A stretch of 50,565 bases of DNA from contig REEL01000115.1 in assembly GCA_007695095.1 (NCBI GenBank), positions 1-50,565 on the forward strand, in the 5' to 3' direction. Below, piece by piece: positions 8,955-17,992 of this stretch. The notes beneath the pieces are model-generated. The model was not told the DNA's origin. It saw only the letters and a program-made list of their open reading frames with translations, and did not search any database. Source of the stretch: Chitinophagaceae bacterium. GTDB taxonomy: Bacteria; Bacteroidota; Bacteroidia; Chitinophagales; REEL01. Position numbers and translations under genes: made by a program. Within the stretch, counting starts at the first letter, position 1; every line of letters begins with the position of its first letter.

Positions 8955-11042
8955 ATGAAAACATTTTTTTTAGTTTTAATTCTATTATTTACTTTTTGCA
9001 GCAAAAAAGATACTTTTGCTCAAGCCTCATTTGACAGGCAAGTTGTAGATATAGGCAATATAGGTCTTTCAATTACTAATGTTGGCACTATGGGAAGGCC
9101 GGATGTTCGTAATAATCCTCAGGGAGGGCCATCAATGGAATATCCAATCGGTTCCGGAGTTGAGCATTTGTTTGAAGCCGGTTTGTGGATTGGAGCTTTA
9201 GTTGAAGGGCAGGTAGCTGTATCTACTGCATCTGTTGATAATCCGGTTGGTTATACTACCGGAGGGTCAGGTTTCGAATTTACCGGATTAGGTCCCATAC
9301 AAAAGCGTTCAAGTCTTTCAAATAGCGAAAACTTTAGTTTAGATGCTGTTTCTCATCAGGACATGCTGGTTAGTTTTACGGACGAGTTTACTACAGTTGG
9401 TAACATTCCTATATCTGAGCATACACTTCCTTTGAATGCCAGAGTTGAACTGGAAACGTATGCTTGGAACTTTTCTTATGCAGACTATTTTGTGATTTTC
9501 AATTATCATATTATTAATGAGTCAAACGTTGCCTGGGACTCGGTTTATATCGGCATTTGGTCTGATTTAATTGTGAGGAATATTAATGTGGCAACTGATG
9601 CCGGAGCTGCTTTTTTTAATAAAGGTGGTGGTGGATTTATAGATTCTTTTTTTTCCATTTATGCATTTGATGTTGAAGGGGATCCCGGCTTAACAAATTC
9701 TTACGGGGCAACTCAGTTTTTGGGAATGTACTGGAACGATTATTTTTATCATCCAAGTAATCAGCAACCATTTATTGATGACGGCTTGCCTGCTCCTGAA
9801 ATTAAAGGAAATTTTTGGAATTTCAGGGCATTTGATGGTACGCAATTAGGAGCTCCGGCTAATGATGTGGAACGCTATGAAAAAATGAGACAGGGGCTCG
9901 ATTTTTCTGATCAGGGATTAGTGGAGTTATTGCAATCACCGGGTAACCGAACACAACTTTTATCTGCCGGCCCTTTAGTAAGAGTAGAACCCGGGGATAC
10001 TGTAAACTTTGTAACTTCTTTTGTGGCAGCAAGACAATTGGATACCGGTGGCACTACCGGACCTGATAAAGATACTGAGTTTGCCAGAACAAGACTTATA
10101 GAAAATTTAGGTTGGGCGAGAAGAACATACAATGGGGAAGATGTAAATGAAAACGGAGTGTTAGATCCGGGTGAAGATATTAATGATAATGGGGTGTTAG
10201 ACAGGTTTATATTACCTGAGCCACCTGCTACGCCTATTGTACATGTTGTGCCGGGTAGTCAAAAAGTAACTTTCTACTGGGATCAGGAAGCTGAATTTTC
10301 AATTGATCCGCTTTCTAAAAAAATGGATTTTGAGGGCTACCGGGTGTATCGTTCAAATATTGGAGATGACTTTGGAGTTGATCTGCTTGGTGAATCAAAA
10401 TTAATAGCACAATGGGATAAACCGGGAAATGATGTAGGTTTTAATAATGGGTTTAGCTCAATTCGGATGGATCAACCTAAATATTTTGAGGGAGATACAA
10501 CTGCTTACTGGTACAAATTTGAAGTAGACGGTTTATTGAATGGTTGGCAGTATATGTTTATAATCACTTCATTTGATGAAGGTGACGATGAATTAGGTTT
10601 ACCTCCTTTAGAATCTTCTTTTGTTGAAAACTCATTTAGAGTTACACCGGGAACAAAGCCTAATGAAGATTTTCCGAAAAGGGAAGTGGGAGTTTACCCT
10701 AATCCTTACAGAACAAATGCAGCATGGGATGGCAGCAGTTCAAGAACAAAAAAGTTGTATTTCTATAATTTGCCTGCCCTCTGTGAAATTAAAATTTATA
10801 CCTTATCCGGTGATGTAATTGCTGTGTTGAATCATGAAGGTGATGATTATGATGGTTCAGGATTGGGTTGGTATAACAATTTTGGTGGACAAAGATCAAA
10901 CAGACATTTTAGTGGGGGAGAGCATGCATGGGATTTATTAACAGACTCAAGACAATCTATATCTCAGGGTATATATCTATATTCAGTCAGAGATAGAGAA
11001 AGTGGAGAAATATTTAGAGGAAAATTCACAATTTTAAATTAA
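8955..11042 (+). CDS. Large secreted protein with T9SS-type C-terminal region
   Basis: 695 residues with a signal peptide (about 1-22, ending TFA). The N-terminal 380 residues form a region of unknown fold. Residues about 394-418 contain two calcium-binding-like loops of the type DVNENGVLDPGED and DINDNGVLD. A fibronectin type III-like segment follows (about 425-545, EGYRVYRSN). The C-terminus begins VYPNPYRTNA and ends with an SQGIYLYSVRD strand, a T9SS type A-like sorting region, though with an unusually long Gly/Asp-rich insertion. The gene is 15 nt upstream of a second T9SS cargo gene and likely co-transcribed. A role at the cell surface is inferred; no enzymatic motif is visible. Confidence 0.8.
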   Translation: MKTFFLVLILLFTFCSKKDTFAQASFDRQVVDIGNIGLSITNVGTMGRPDVRNNPQGGPSMEYPIGSGVEHLFEAGLWIGALVEGQVAVSTASVDNPVGYTTGGSGFEFTGLGPIQKRSSLSNSENFSLDAVSHQDMLVSFTDEFTTVGNIPISEHTLPLNARVELETYAWNFSYADYFVIFNYHIINESNVAWDSVYIGIWSDLIVRNINVATDAGAAFFNKGGGGFIDSFFSIYAFDVEGDPGLTNSYGATQFLGMYWNDYFYHPSNQQPFIDDGLPAPEIKGNFWNFRAFDGTQLGAPANDVERYEKMRQGLDFSDQGLVELLQSPGNRTQLLSAGPLVRVEPGDTVNFVTSFVAARQLDTGGTTGPDKDTEFARTRLIENLGWARRTYNGEDVNENGVLDPGEDINDNGVLDRFILPEPPATPIVHVVPGSQKVTFYWDQEAEFSIDPLSKKMDFEGYRVYRSNIGDDFGVDLLGESKLIAQWDKPGNDVGFNNGFSSIRMDQPKYFEGDTTAYWYKFEVDGLLNGWQYMFIITSFDEGDDELGLPPLESSFVENSFRVTPGTKPNEDFPKREVGVYPNPYRTNAAWDGSSSRTKKLYFYNLPALCEIKIYTLSGDVIAVLNHEGDDYDGSGLGWYNNFGGQRSNRHFSGGEHAWDLLTDSRQSISQGIYLYSVRDRESGEIFRGKFTILN

Positions 11043-11057
11043 ACCAAACAAACAATC

Positions 11058-13445
11058 ATGAAAAAGAATTTATTTATCTTATGTTCATTGCTAATCAGCA
11101 ACTTTCTATGGGCACAGTATCCATTGGTTTCTATCAACGACTTACAGTTCGTAGATCAACAGTCTTTGGCTGCAGGGAATAATGAATCGGCTTATTTAGG
11201 CGATACAGTACAAGTTGAAGGAGTAGTAATGTTTGACCCATGTGCTTATGCATTGAGTGGAACTCAAAGTCGAATTGGAACCTGGCTTCAGGATGAGCAG
11301 AATCCGGGCCCCTGGAGTGGAATCCATGTGCTGATAGATCCGGGTGCTTTACAAGGTTATACCGGAAGTTTATCAGATTTAGATCAATCAGTAAATTTTA
11401 TTGACAATTTTCAAGTTGGGAATAAAGTAGTGGCTACCGGAGTCGTAACTCAATTTAGCGGCTATACTCAGATAGTATTACTCCCTGTAGCATCTCAGGT
11501 TACAGGGTTTTCGGCATTACCTTCACCAAATTCTGCTTCTATTTCTGACTTTATGATCTCTGACGGTGCCGGTGGTCAAATCCAGCAATTATCAACCGGT
11601 GAGCCATACTCAGGCACTCTGATTTTATTAGAAAATGTTAGGGTTGTTGATGTTAGTGCCGGAACAGGTGGAGCAACCGGTCGCTATTTTTGGTCAGTTC
11701 AGGATAATTCAGGTAATAAAATGCAAATCCGGGATGTCTCCGGATTCATAAGAAATACGGATACAGATGAATTTTGTACAGGTTCAACATATACTCCGGG
11801 AACATTTTCTCCTCCGAACTTAAATGCTTTATTAGACACTCTGCAGGGTATGGTTGTGGAATTTGATGGTAACTACTATATAGCTCCCAGAACTCTTAGT
11901 GATATAGGAAATGTGATGGCTTCTCCACCGATAATTTCAAATATTAAAAGAAATCCCATTGTAGCTTCTTCATCTGATAATGTTACCATTACAGCAACTG
12001 TAATCGATACTGATGGATCAGTTGATAATGTAGATTTGATGTACAGTTTTGGCTGGGGGAACACAAATTATCAATCAATTGCTATGAGTCAGACTGGTTC
12101 AACAGATGAATGGTCAGGACAGATACCGGCTACCGGTTCAGACAGTACATATGTTAATTTTTATATAGTTGCTGAAGATAATGATGGAAATGAAACTGTA
12201 TTTCCTGATCCGGCAGTAACTTCTTCATTTTATTATGTAATAAATGCAGGAATATCTGATATTTCTATCATCCAGAATACACCTTTACCAAATGGAAATT
12301 CAATTTGGGAAGGAGATACTTTAAAGAATATTGATATCAGGGGCGTGGTAACAGCTTCAGATAAACAATATGACTTAGGGCAGGTAGCTATTCAGGACGG
12401 CAATTCACCCTGGAGTGGTATTTTTGTTCAGGGGGATGGAGTTTCTAATTTGCTAAGAGGAGATTCAATTCAAATAACTCAAGCTTTTGTGAGGGAACAA
12501 TTTGGTTTAACTATATTGCAGAATGTTTCGTTTACATTAATTTCTTCTCAAAATGACATTCCGGAGCCTGTTTTAGGATTAAATCCTGACTCAATTAATT
12601 TACAAGTAATTTCTCAGGGAGAAGCTTATGAAGGAATGTTAATTGGTTTTGAAAATGCATTTGTAGTAAATAAAAATGCAGATGAACCACAAAATTTTGG
12701 GGAGTTTGTAATCAATACGGACGAAAATGCTCTAAGTGGTTTAAGAGTAGATGACCGTTCAAATAATTTACCATTTGGTTTTAATATGGACTCTCTTGAA
12801 ATTGGAGATGAGTTTGACTATATTTACGGTATCCTCTCATATACTTTCAGTAATTTTAAGTTATGGCCAAGAAATTTGGCTGATATTGATGGATATAATA
12901 CAGAATATCCAAAGAGAATAACCAGCTTCCTGTTTTTAGACTTAAGCCCTGTTGCTGCGGGTAGTATAAATCAACAGACTGATTCAATTAGTATAGTTGT
13001 TCCTGAAGGAACGGATGTTACAAGTTTAACTCCTACTATTGAATTTCAAGGTCAAAGTGTATTTCCTGAGTCCGGTACAGTCAATGATTTTTCAACTCCT
13101 AAGGAATACACAGTTACTGCGCCAATTGATATGACTACCAGAACATATACTGTTTCTGTTGAGGTAGTTGTAAGTGTTCAGGAGTTATTGGAAAAAACAA
13201 TTTCTTTTTATCCTAATCCGGCTAAAGAAAGAGTTAATATCAGTTGGTATCAAAATGAACAAGAAGATGTTGAGCTTTCACTTTATGATATTAATGGAAA
13301 AAGAGTGTTTAATTCTGTAAGGTCATTTATGCCGGGTCCTGCGAATACAGCTATTCAATTATGGAATTTAAACACCGGTGTATATATTTTGAAGATACAG
13401 TCGAAAGATGCAGTATATTCTCATAGAATACAGGTTGTAAGATAA
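11058..13445 (+). CDS. Secreted protein with repeated OB-fold-like domains and T9SS sorting domain
   Basis: 795 residues with a signal peptide (about 1-19, ending LWAQ). Two segments resemble the OB-fold/DUF5689-type modules often attached to secreted nucleases: about 45-290 (VQVEGVVMFD, WLQDEQNPGPWSGI) and about 400-605 (IDIRGVVTASD, AIQDGNSPWSGIFV). Between them is an Ig-like domain (about 295-390, VTITATVIDTDGSVD). A strand-rich segment (about 620-705) with TYTVSVEV precedes a type A T9SS domain (about 715-795; SFYPNPAKE, DINGKRV, NTGVYILKI). No nuclease catalytic residues are recognised, so it is a binding or structural protein on present evidence. It follows the preceding cargo gene after 15 nt and ends at a strong terminator. 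Confidence 0.82.
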   Translation: MKKNLFILCSLLISNFLWAQYPLVSINDLQFVDQQSLAAGNNESAYLGDTVQVEGVVMFDPCAYALSGTQSRIGTWLQDEQNPGPWSGIHVLIDPGALQGYTGSLSDLDQSVNFIDNFQVGNKVVATGVVTQFSGYTQIVLLPVASQVTGFSALPSPNSASISDFMISDGAGGQIQQLSTGEPYSGTLILLENVRVVDVSAGTGGATGRYFWSVQDNSGNKMQIRDVSGFIRNTDTDEFCTGSTYTPGTFSPPNLNALLDTLQGMVVEFDGNYYIAPRTLSDIGNVMASPPIISNIKRNPIVASSSDNVTITATVIDTDGSVDNVDLMYSFGWGNTNYQSIAMSQTGSTDEWSGQIPATGSDSTYVNFYIVAEDNDGNETVFPDPAVTSSFYYVINAGISDISIIQNTPLPNGNSIWEGDTLKNIDIRGVVTASDKQYDLGQVAIQDGNSPWSGIFVQGDGVSNLLRGDSIQITQAFVREQFGLTILQNVSFTLISSQNDIPEPVLGLNPDSINLQVISQGEAYEGMLIGFENAFVVNKNADEPQNFGEFVINTDENALSGLRVDDRSNNLPFGFNMDSLEIGDEFDYIYGILSYTFSNFKLWPRNLADIDGYNTEYPKRITSFLFLDLSPVAAGSINQQTDSISIVVPEGTDVTSLTPTIEFQGQSVFPESGTVNDFSTPKEYTVTAPIDMTTRTYTVSVEVVVSVQELLEKTISFYPNPAKERVNISWYQNEQEDVELSLYDINGKRVFNSVRSFMPGPANTAIQLWNLNTGVYILKIQSKDAVYSHRIQVVR

Positions 13446-13470
13446 TCTATTTTCCTTGTTAACTATTTTA

Positions 13471-13506
13471 AAGAGCAGAGGCTTCTATTCAGAAGTTTCT
13501 GCTCTT
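13471..13506 (+). terminator. Intrinsic terminator after the two-gene cargo operon
   Basis: Arms 13471-13486 and 13491-13506 form a 16-bp stem, counting two G-U pairs, with a four-base ATTC loop. CTTTTT follows at once. It lies 25 nt after the stop codon at 13445. Confidence 0.85.
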
Positions 13507-13575
13507 CTTTTTACCGAAGAAAAAACCATTATTTCTAAAAACACTGAAAAGGTAAATTAAATTAGTTTATTTCAC

Positions 13576-13606
13576 TTTGTACTATGACTTAGTAGCCTTA
13601 ATTTTG
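13576..13606 (+). promoter_or_regulatory. Strong Bacteroidota-type promoter for the TonB receptor operon
   Basis: TTTG (13576-13579), exactly 19 nt, then TAATTTTG (13599-13606). Both elements are consensus. The predicted start near 13612 gives about 30 nt of leader before the receptor gene. I saw no palindromic operator such as a Fur box around it. Confidence 0.7.
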
Positions 13607-13641
13607 TAAAATCTATCAAAAAAAGATTTAATTCAAATTTT

Positions 13642-16002
13642 ATGAGCTCTTGCAGGTTAATGATTTTAATTTTTCTTTTTAGTCCTGCATTTTTGTTTGC
13701 TCAAAGATATTCAATTAGCGGCTATGTAAGTGATGCTGCCAGTGGAGAATCTCTCGTTGGTGCAAATGTTGTAATTGAGGAACTCAATAGAGGGTCTTCT
13801 ACAAACGAATATGGCTTTTATTCAATTACTTTAGAAGAAGGTGTGTACACAATTAAAGTAAGTTTTTTGGGCTATGAACCTTTTATTGAAACTGTTGAAC
13901 TATCTGAAAATAAAAGAATACATATATCATTAAACCCGTCAGATTTACTTACTGAAGAAGTTGTTGTAAGGGGTGAACGTTCAGACAGAAATATAGAAGG
14001 TACAGATATGGGTAGGGTTGATTTTTCTATAGATAAAATCAGAACATTACCTGTTTTGCTTGGTGAAGTAGATATCATGAAAACGCTGCAACTATTGCCC
14101 GGAGTTCAATCTGCAGGGGAGGGCAATTCCGGATTTTACGTAAGAGGCGGTGGAGCAGATCAGAATCTGGTTTTATTAGATGAAGCTGTAGTCTATAATC
14201 CCGGTCATTTATTTGGGTTTTTCTCTGTATTTAATGGAGATGCTATACGAAATGCAACTATGATAAAAGGAGGTATTCCTGCGCAATACGGCGGTCGATT
14301 GTCTTCAGTGATTGATATTAGTATGAAGGAAGGCAATAACAAGGAATATAAGTTTTCAGGTGGCATTGGCTTATTGGCATCTCGCGTTTTGGTCGAAGGT
14401 CCGATTTTAAGTGAAAAGGCTTCATTTATGATAAGTGCCAGAAGAACCTATATAGATTTATTTCTGGATCCATTACTTGAGAACATCCGTGACGGAGAGT
14501 TTAAGGGAAATTCATACTTTTTTTACGATTTTAATGCAAAAATAAATTACAGAGTTTCTGAACGAAGTCGCTTTTTCTTAAGTGGTTATTTTGGAAGAGA
14601 TGTTTTTAATTTCAGATCTCCTGAGCAATCTTTAGCAATAGATATACCCTGGGGAAATTCAACGGCAACTTTTAGGTGGAATTATTTAATCAACGATCGT
14701 TTGTTTATGAATGCAACGGCTGTTTACAATGACTATAACTTTTCTTTTTCTTCCAAGTTTCAGGATGAGTTTCAGTTTAATTTAGCATCCGGCATCAGAG
14801 ATTATAATTTAAAGCTTGACTTTGATTATTTCCCAAATATAAATCATAGAGTAAAGACCGGACTTAATTACACTTATCATTCTTTTGATCCTTATAATGC
14901 TACGGCTATAAGTGACGATCAGGAATTTGAAATAGATGAAGTAGATACAAAATATGCACATGAGTTAGCGGTTTACTTACAAGATGATTTTAGTATAACT
15001 GACCGCTTAAAGGTTAATATAGGTCTCAGAGGAACTGTCTTTCAACATACAGGACCATATAAAAGATATTTTTTGGATAATTTAGACAGACCGATAGATT
15101 CTGTTACTTATAAACCCTTGGAACCTGTTCATACATACTGGGGGATTGAACCCCGGTTTAGCATGAGATATACCATTGACGGCAGGTCTTCACTGAAAGC
15201 CGGTATTATGAATACTAAACAGTATATTCATATGGTGAGTAGTGCAACTACAACTTTACCAACCGATTTGTGGGTGCCCAGCACTAAAATAGTAAAGCCT
15301 CAAAACGGTTGGCAATATTCGGTCGGATATTTTAGAAACTTTTTGAATGATCAGCTCGAGACTTCAGTAGAAGTGTTTTACAGAACTATGGATAATCAAA
15401 TAGAATTTAAAAATAGTTACACACCTAATTTATATACTGATATAGAAGATAGTTTTGTGTTTGGTGAGGGAAATGCTTATGGTATAGAGTTTTTTATACA
15501 ACAGAATTTCGGTAATTTTTTTGGATGGATTGGCTATTCTTTATCTTATGCTAACAGAACCTTTGAAGATTTAAATGAAGGAGAACCGTTTCCGGCCAAG
15601 TTTGACAGAAGGCATGACTTAAGCGTTACAGGCAGTTACCAAATTAATGACCGATGGAGTGTTGGAATTCTTTTTGTTTATGGAACCGGACAAGCAATAA
15701 CAGTTCCAACAGGCAGATATTTTATTGAGGGAAATATTGTAAATCAATATGAAGAAAGGAATGGTTATCGGATGCCGGCATATCACAGAATGGATTTATC
15801 CGCAACTTACAGCTTTCCTAAAAAAAGACGTTTTGAATCTGAATTAGTTTTTTCAGTTTACAACGTATATTCCAGAAGAAATCCTTTTTTTATTTTTAAT
15901 AATATTGAAGGAAATATTTTCCAGGGTAATGTAAATGTTTCAGCTCAACAAGTTTCTTTATTTCCTATTTTACCATCAGTGTCTTATAATTTTAATTTTT
16001 AA
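13642..16002 (+). CDS. TonB-dependent receptor with carboxypeptidase-regulatory-like domain
   Basis: 786 residues: signal peptide (about 1-20, ending FAQ), carboxypeptidase D regulatory-like beta-sandwich (about 22-107; SISGYVSDAASGESLVGANV, YGFYSI), plug domain (about 120-230; LLPGVQS, FYVRGGGADQNLVLLDEA, YGGRLSSVID) and a beta-barrel to the C-terminal phenylalanine. Such receptors import a bound substrate across the outer membrane using TonB energy. The gene is followed 3 nt later by a DUF4249 lipoprotein, a common pairing in Bacteroidota. The pair differs from SusCD glycan systems, as no SusD homologue is present. The substrate is unknown. Confidence 0.93.
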   Translation: MSSCRLMILIFLFSPAFLFAQRYSISGYVSDAASGESLVGANVVIEELNRGSSTNEYGFYSITLEEGVYTIKVSFLGYEPFIETVELSENKRIHISLNPSDLLTEEVVVRGERSDRNIEGTDMGRVDFSIDKIRTLPVLLGEVDIMKTLQLLPGVQSAGEGNSGFYVRGGGADQNLVLLDEAVVYNPGHLFGFFSVFNGDAIRNATMIKGGIPAQYGGRLSSVIDISMKEGNNKEYKFSGGIGLLASRVLVEGPILSEKASFMISARRTYIDLFLDPLLENIRDGEFKGNSYFFYDFNAKINYRVSERSRFFLSGYFGRDVFNFRSPEQSLAIDIPWGNSTATFRWNYLINDRLFMNATAVYNDYNFSFSSKFQDEFQFNLASGIRDYNLKLDFDYFPNINHRVKTGLNYTYHSFDPYNATAISDDQEFEIDEVDTKYAHELAVYLQDDFSITDRLKVNIGLRGTVFQHTGPYKRYFLDNLDRPIDSVTYKPLEPVHTYWGIEPRFSMRYTIDGRSSLKAGIMNTKQYIHMVSSATTTLPTDLWVPSTKIVKPQNGWQYSVGYFRNFLNDQLETSVEVFYRTMDNQIEFKNSYTPNLYTDIEDSFVFGEGNAYGIEFFIQQNFGNFFGWIGYSLSYANRTFEDLNEGEPFPAKFDRRHDLSVTGSYQINDRWSVGILFVYGTGQAITVPTGRYFIEGNIVNQYEERNGYRMPAYHRMDLSATYSFPKKRRFESELVFSVYNVYSRRNPFFIFNNIEGNIFQGNVNVSAQQVSLFPILPSVSYNFNF

Positions 16003-16005
16003 AAC

Positions 16006-16929
16006 TTGAAAACAATCATTTTTACACTTTTTTCTTGTCTAATGTTTTATGCATGTTCAACAGAGATTGATTTGAATTTACCTGATCCTGAACCTAGAAT
16101 AGTAGTAGAAGGTTATATTGAAAATGGCAGGCAACCATTTGTTCTTTTAACAAGAAATGCACCTTATTACGGGGATTTAGATTTAAATGATTTAGATAGC
16201 TATCTAGTAAGAAATGCTGTAGTTAAAGTAAAATCCGAAGGAGTAGAAGAAATATTGCCGGAGATATGTCTTTCAACCTTGCCGCCTGCACTCAGGGAAG
16301 AATTATTAATAGAACTGGGTGTTTCACCAAAAAACTTTGATGTAAATAACTTTGAAATATGTGTGTATATTTCTTTAAATCCGCAAATAATTGGAGAAAC
16401 AGGTAAAACCTATGAGCTTTATGTACTGGCGGGGGATGAAGAGCTTACCGCTTCAACTCACATTCCTGATTTATTGACACTTGATTCCCTGTGGTATGTT
16501 AAAAATACAGAAGGGGATAATGATTCACTATATACTGTTTTTATGGAATATACTGATCCGGATACAATTGGAAATTATATAAGATATTCATCTAAGAGAA
16601 ATAGCGAGCCCTTTTATGGTGTATGGGCAATAGATGACAGGTTAATTAACGGACAGACTGTTGTGCTACCTCTGCGCAGGGGTCAAGGTCGTTTTGATGA
16701 GTTTGATATAGAAACATTCGGCTATTATTTTAAGGGAGATACAGCAATTATTCGTTGGGCATCAATTGATAAAGCCCATTTTGATTTTTGGAACACTATG
16801 GAGTTCGAAATGGTACCCTCGGGGCCATTTGGTACACCAACTGAAATAATGAGTAATATTAATGGAGGTTTGGGAATTTGGGGAGGATATGCAGCTTATT
16901 ATGATACATTGTATATCTTAGGGAATTGA
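16006..16929 (+). CDS. DUF4249 family lipoprotein, partner of the TonB receptor
   Basis: 307 residues starting at a TTG codon at 16006. The TTG is required because the signal peptide (MKTIIFTLFSCLMFYAC) would be lost from the next in-frame ATG. Lipobox FYAC places the lipidated cysteine at residue 17. After it comes STEIDLNLPDPEPRIVVEGY, the typical DUF4249 opening, and an all-beta body with GKTYELYV and TASTHIP motifs. The start is 3 nt from the receptor's stop codon, so the two are surely co-transcribed and probably translationally coupled. It likely acts at the outer membrane as the receptor's accessory lipoprotein; the family's biochemical role is not established. Confidence 0.88.
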   Translation: MKTIIFTLFSCLMFYACSTEIDLNLPDPEPRIVVEGYIENGRQPFVLLTRNAPYYGDLDLNDLDSYLVRNAVVKVKSEGVEEILPEICLSTLPPALREELLIELGVSPKNFDVNNFEICVYISLNPQIIGETGKTYELYVLAGDEELTASTHIPDLLTLDSLWYVKNTEGDNDSLYTVFMEYTDPDTIGNYIRYSSKRNSEPFYGVWAIDDRLINGQTVVLPLRRGQGRFDEFDIETFGYYFKGDTAIIRWASIDKAHFDFWNTMEFEMVPSGPFGTPTEIMSNINGGLGIWGGYAAYYDTLYILGN

Positions 16930-16955
16930 ACTCAAATATCACGATTAAGGTTTTA

Positions 16956-16963
16956 TACATTTG
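16956..16963 (+). promoter_or_regulatory. Candidate -7 element for trxB
   Basis: TACATTTG is an exact TAnnTTTG 24 nt before the trxB start. The nearest TTG upstream is 27 nt away, outside the usual range, so the promoter is only half supported. Confidence 0.4.
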
Positions 16964-16987
16964 TGAATTAAAAATAACTAGAAAATT

Positions 16988-17938
16988 ATGGAAGATAGTC
17001 AGATTGAGAGAATTAAGTGTTTAATCATTGGTTCCGGACCGGCCGGATACACAGCAGCAATTTATGCAGCAAGAGCAAACCTTAACCCAGTGTTATATCA
17101 GGGAATAGAACCGGGTGGTCAATTGATGCTCACTACAGAAGTAGAAAATTATCCCGGATATCCGGAAGGTGTTCAGGGTCCGGAAATGATGGAGGATTTC
17201 AGGAAACAAGCTGAGAGAATGGGAACACAGGTTCGCTTTGGAATGGTTACAGAAGTTGATTTTTCCAAAGCGGCACCTCACAAAGTGATTGTGGACGATA
17301 ATAAGGAAATTTTAGCAGATGCTGTTATTATTTCTACCGGTGCTTCTGCTAAATGGTTGGGAATTGAATCTGAAAAAAGATTAAATGGTCACGGAGTTTC
17401 TGCTTGTGCAGTTTGTGACGGCTTTTTTTATAAAGGTCAGGATGTTGCAATAGTTGGGGGAGGCGATACAGCTTGTGAAGAAGCCCTTTACCTTTCCAAA
17501 TTATGTAAAACAGTACATATGTTTGTGCGAAAAGATGAATTTCGTGCATCAAAAGTTATGCAGGAAAGAGTTTTAAAAACAACTAACATCACAGTTTACT
17601 GGAATACAGAAACAGATGAGATCTTAGGTGACAAAGTCGTTGAAGGTGTGCGTATCCTCAATAATAAAACTAATGAGAAAAAAGAAATTCCCATTACAGG
17701 CTTTTTTGTAGCTATTGGTCACACACCCAATACTTCGCTGTTTAAAACGTTTATAGACACTGACGAACAAGGTTATATAATTACAAAAACCGGTTCGACT
17801 AAGACAAATGTTGAAGGCGTATTCGCTTCCGGTGATGTGCAGGATAAAATTTACAGACAAGCCGTTACTGCAGCAGGAACAGGATGCATGGCTGCTTTGG
17901 ATGCTGAGCGTTATTTGGGAGAGAAAGGAATAGCCTGA
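16988..17938 (+). CDS. trxB: Thioredoxin-disulfide reductase
   Basis: 316 residues, the usual length. This FAD enzyme reduces thioredoxin with NADPH in the cytoplasm. The N-terminal FAD-binding motif is IGSGPAGYTAAIYAARA, the redox-active disulfide is CAVC (C140 and C143), the NADPH-binding motif is VGGGDTACEEALYLS, and the C-terminal FAD motif includes GVFASGDVQD. All key residues are present. The gene follows the DUF4249 lipoprotein after 58 nt with its own -7 element, so it is probably a separate unit. An imperfect hairpin with a T tract lies between it and the kinase gene. Confidence 0.97.
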   Translation: MEDSQIERIKCLIIGSGPAGYTAAIYAARANLNPVLYQGIEPGGQLMLTTEVENYPGYPEGVQGPEMMEDFRKQAERMGTQVRFGMVTEVDFSKAAPHKVIVDDNKEILADAVIISTGASAKWLGIESEKRLNGHGVSACAVCDGFFYKGQDVAIVGGGDTACEEALYLSKLCKTVHMFVRKDEFRASKVMQERVLKTTNITVYWNTETDEILGDKVVEGVRILNNKTNEKKEIPITGFFVAIGHTPNTSLFKTFIDTDEQGYIITKTGSTKTNVEGVFASGDVQDKIYRQAVTAAGTGCMAALDAERYLGEKGIA

Positions 17939-17953
17939 TGCTATTATTATAAT

Positions 17954-17992
17954 CTTATCCACCCTGTTTTAAGGGAGGGGTAACTTTTTTTT
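17954..17992 (+). terminator. Imperfect hairpin with T tract abutting the kinase start codon
   Basis: CCCT (about 17962-17965) can pair with AGGG (17971-17975 region) across a GTTTTA loop, and flanking ATCC and GGGGTAA extend it imperfectly. An eight-T run then leads directly to the ATG at 17993. It may end the trxB transcript or attenuate read-through into the kinase gene. Confidence 0.45.

Noticed and set aside
13576-13641. Fur-like or other operator before the TonB receptor
   Set aside because: No 19-bp inverted repeat or other palindrome was found around the promoter.
17624-17962. Minus-strand open frame opposite trxB
   Set aside because: It lies over a clearly coding gene on the other strand, with a cysteine-rich, family-less translation.
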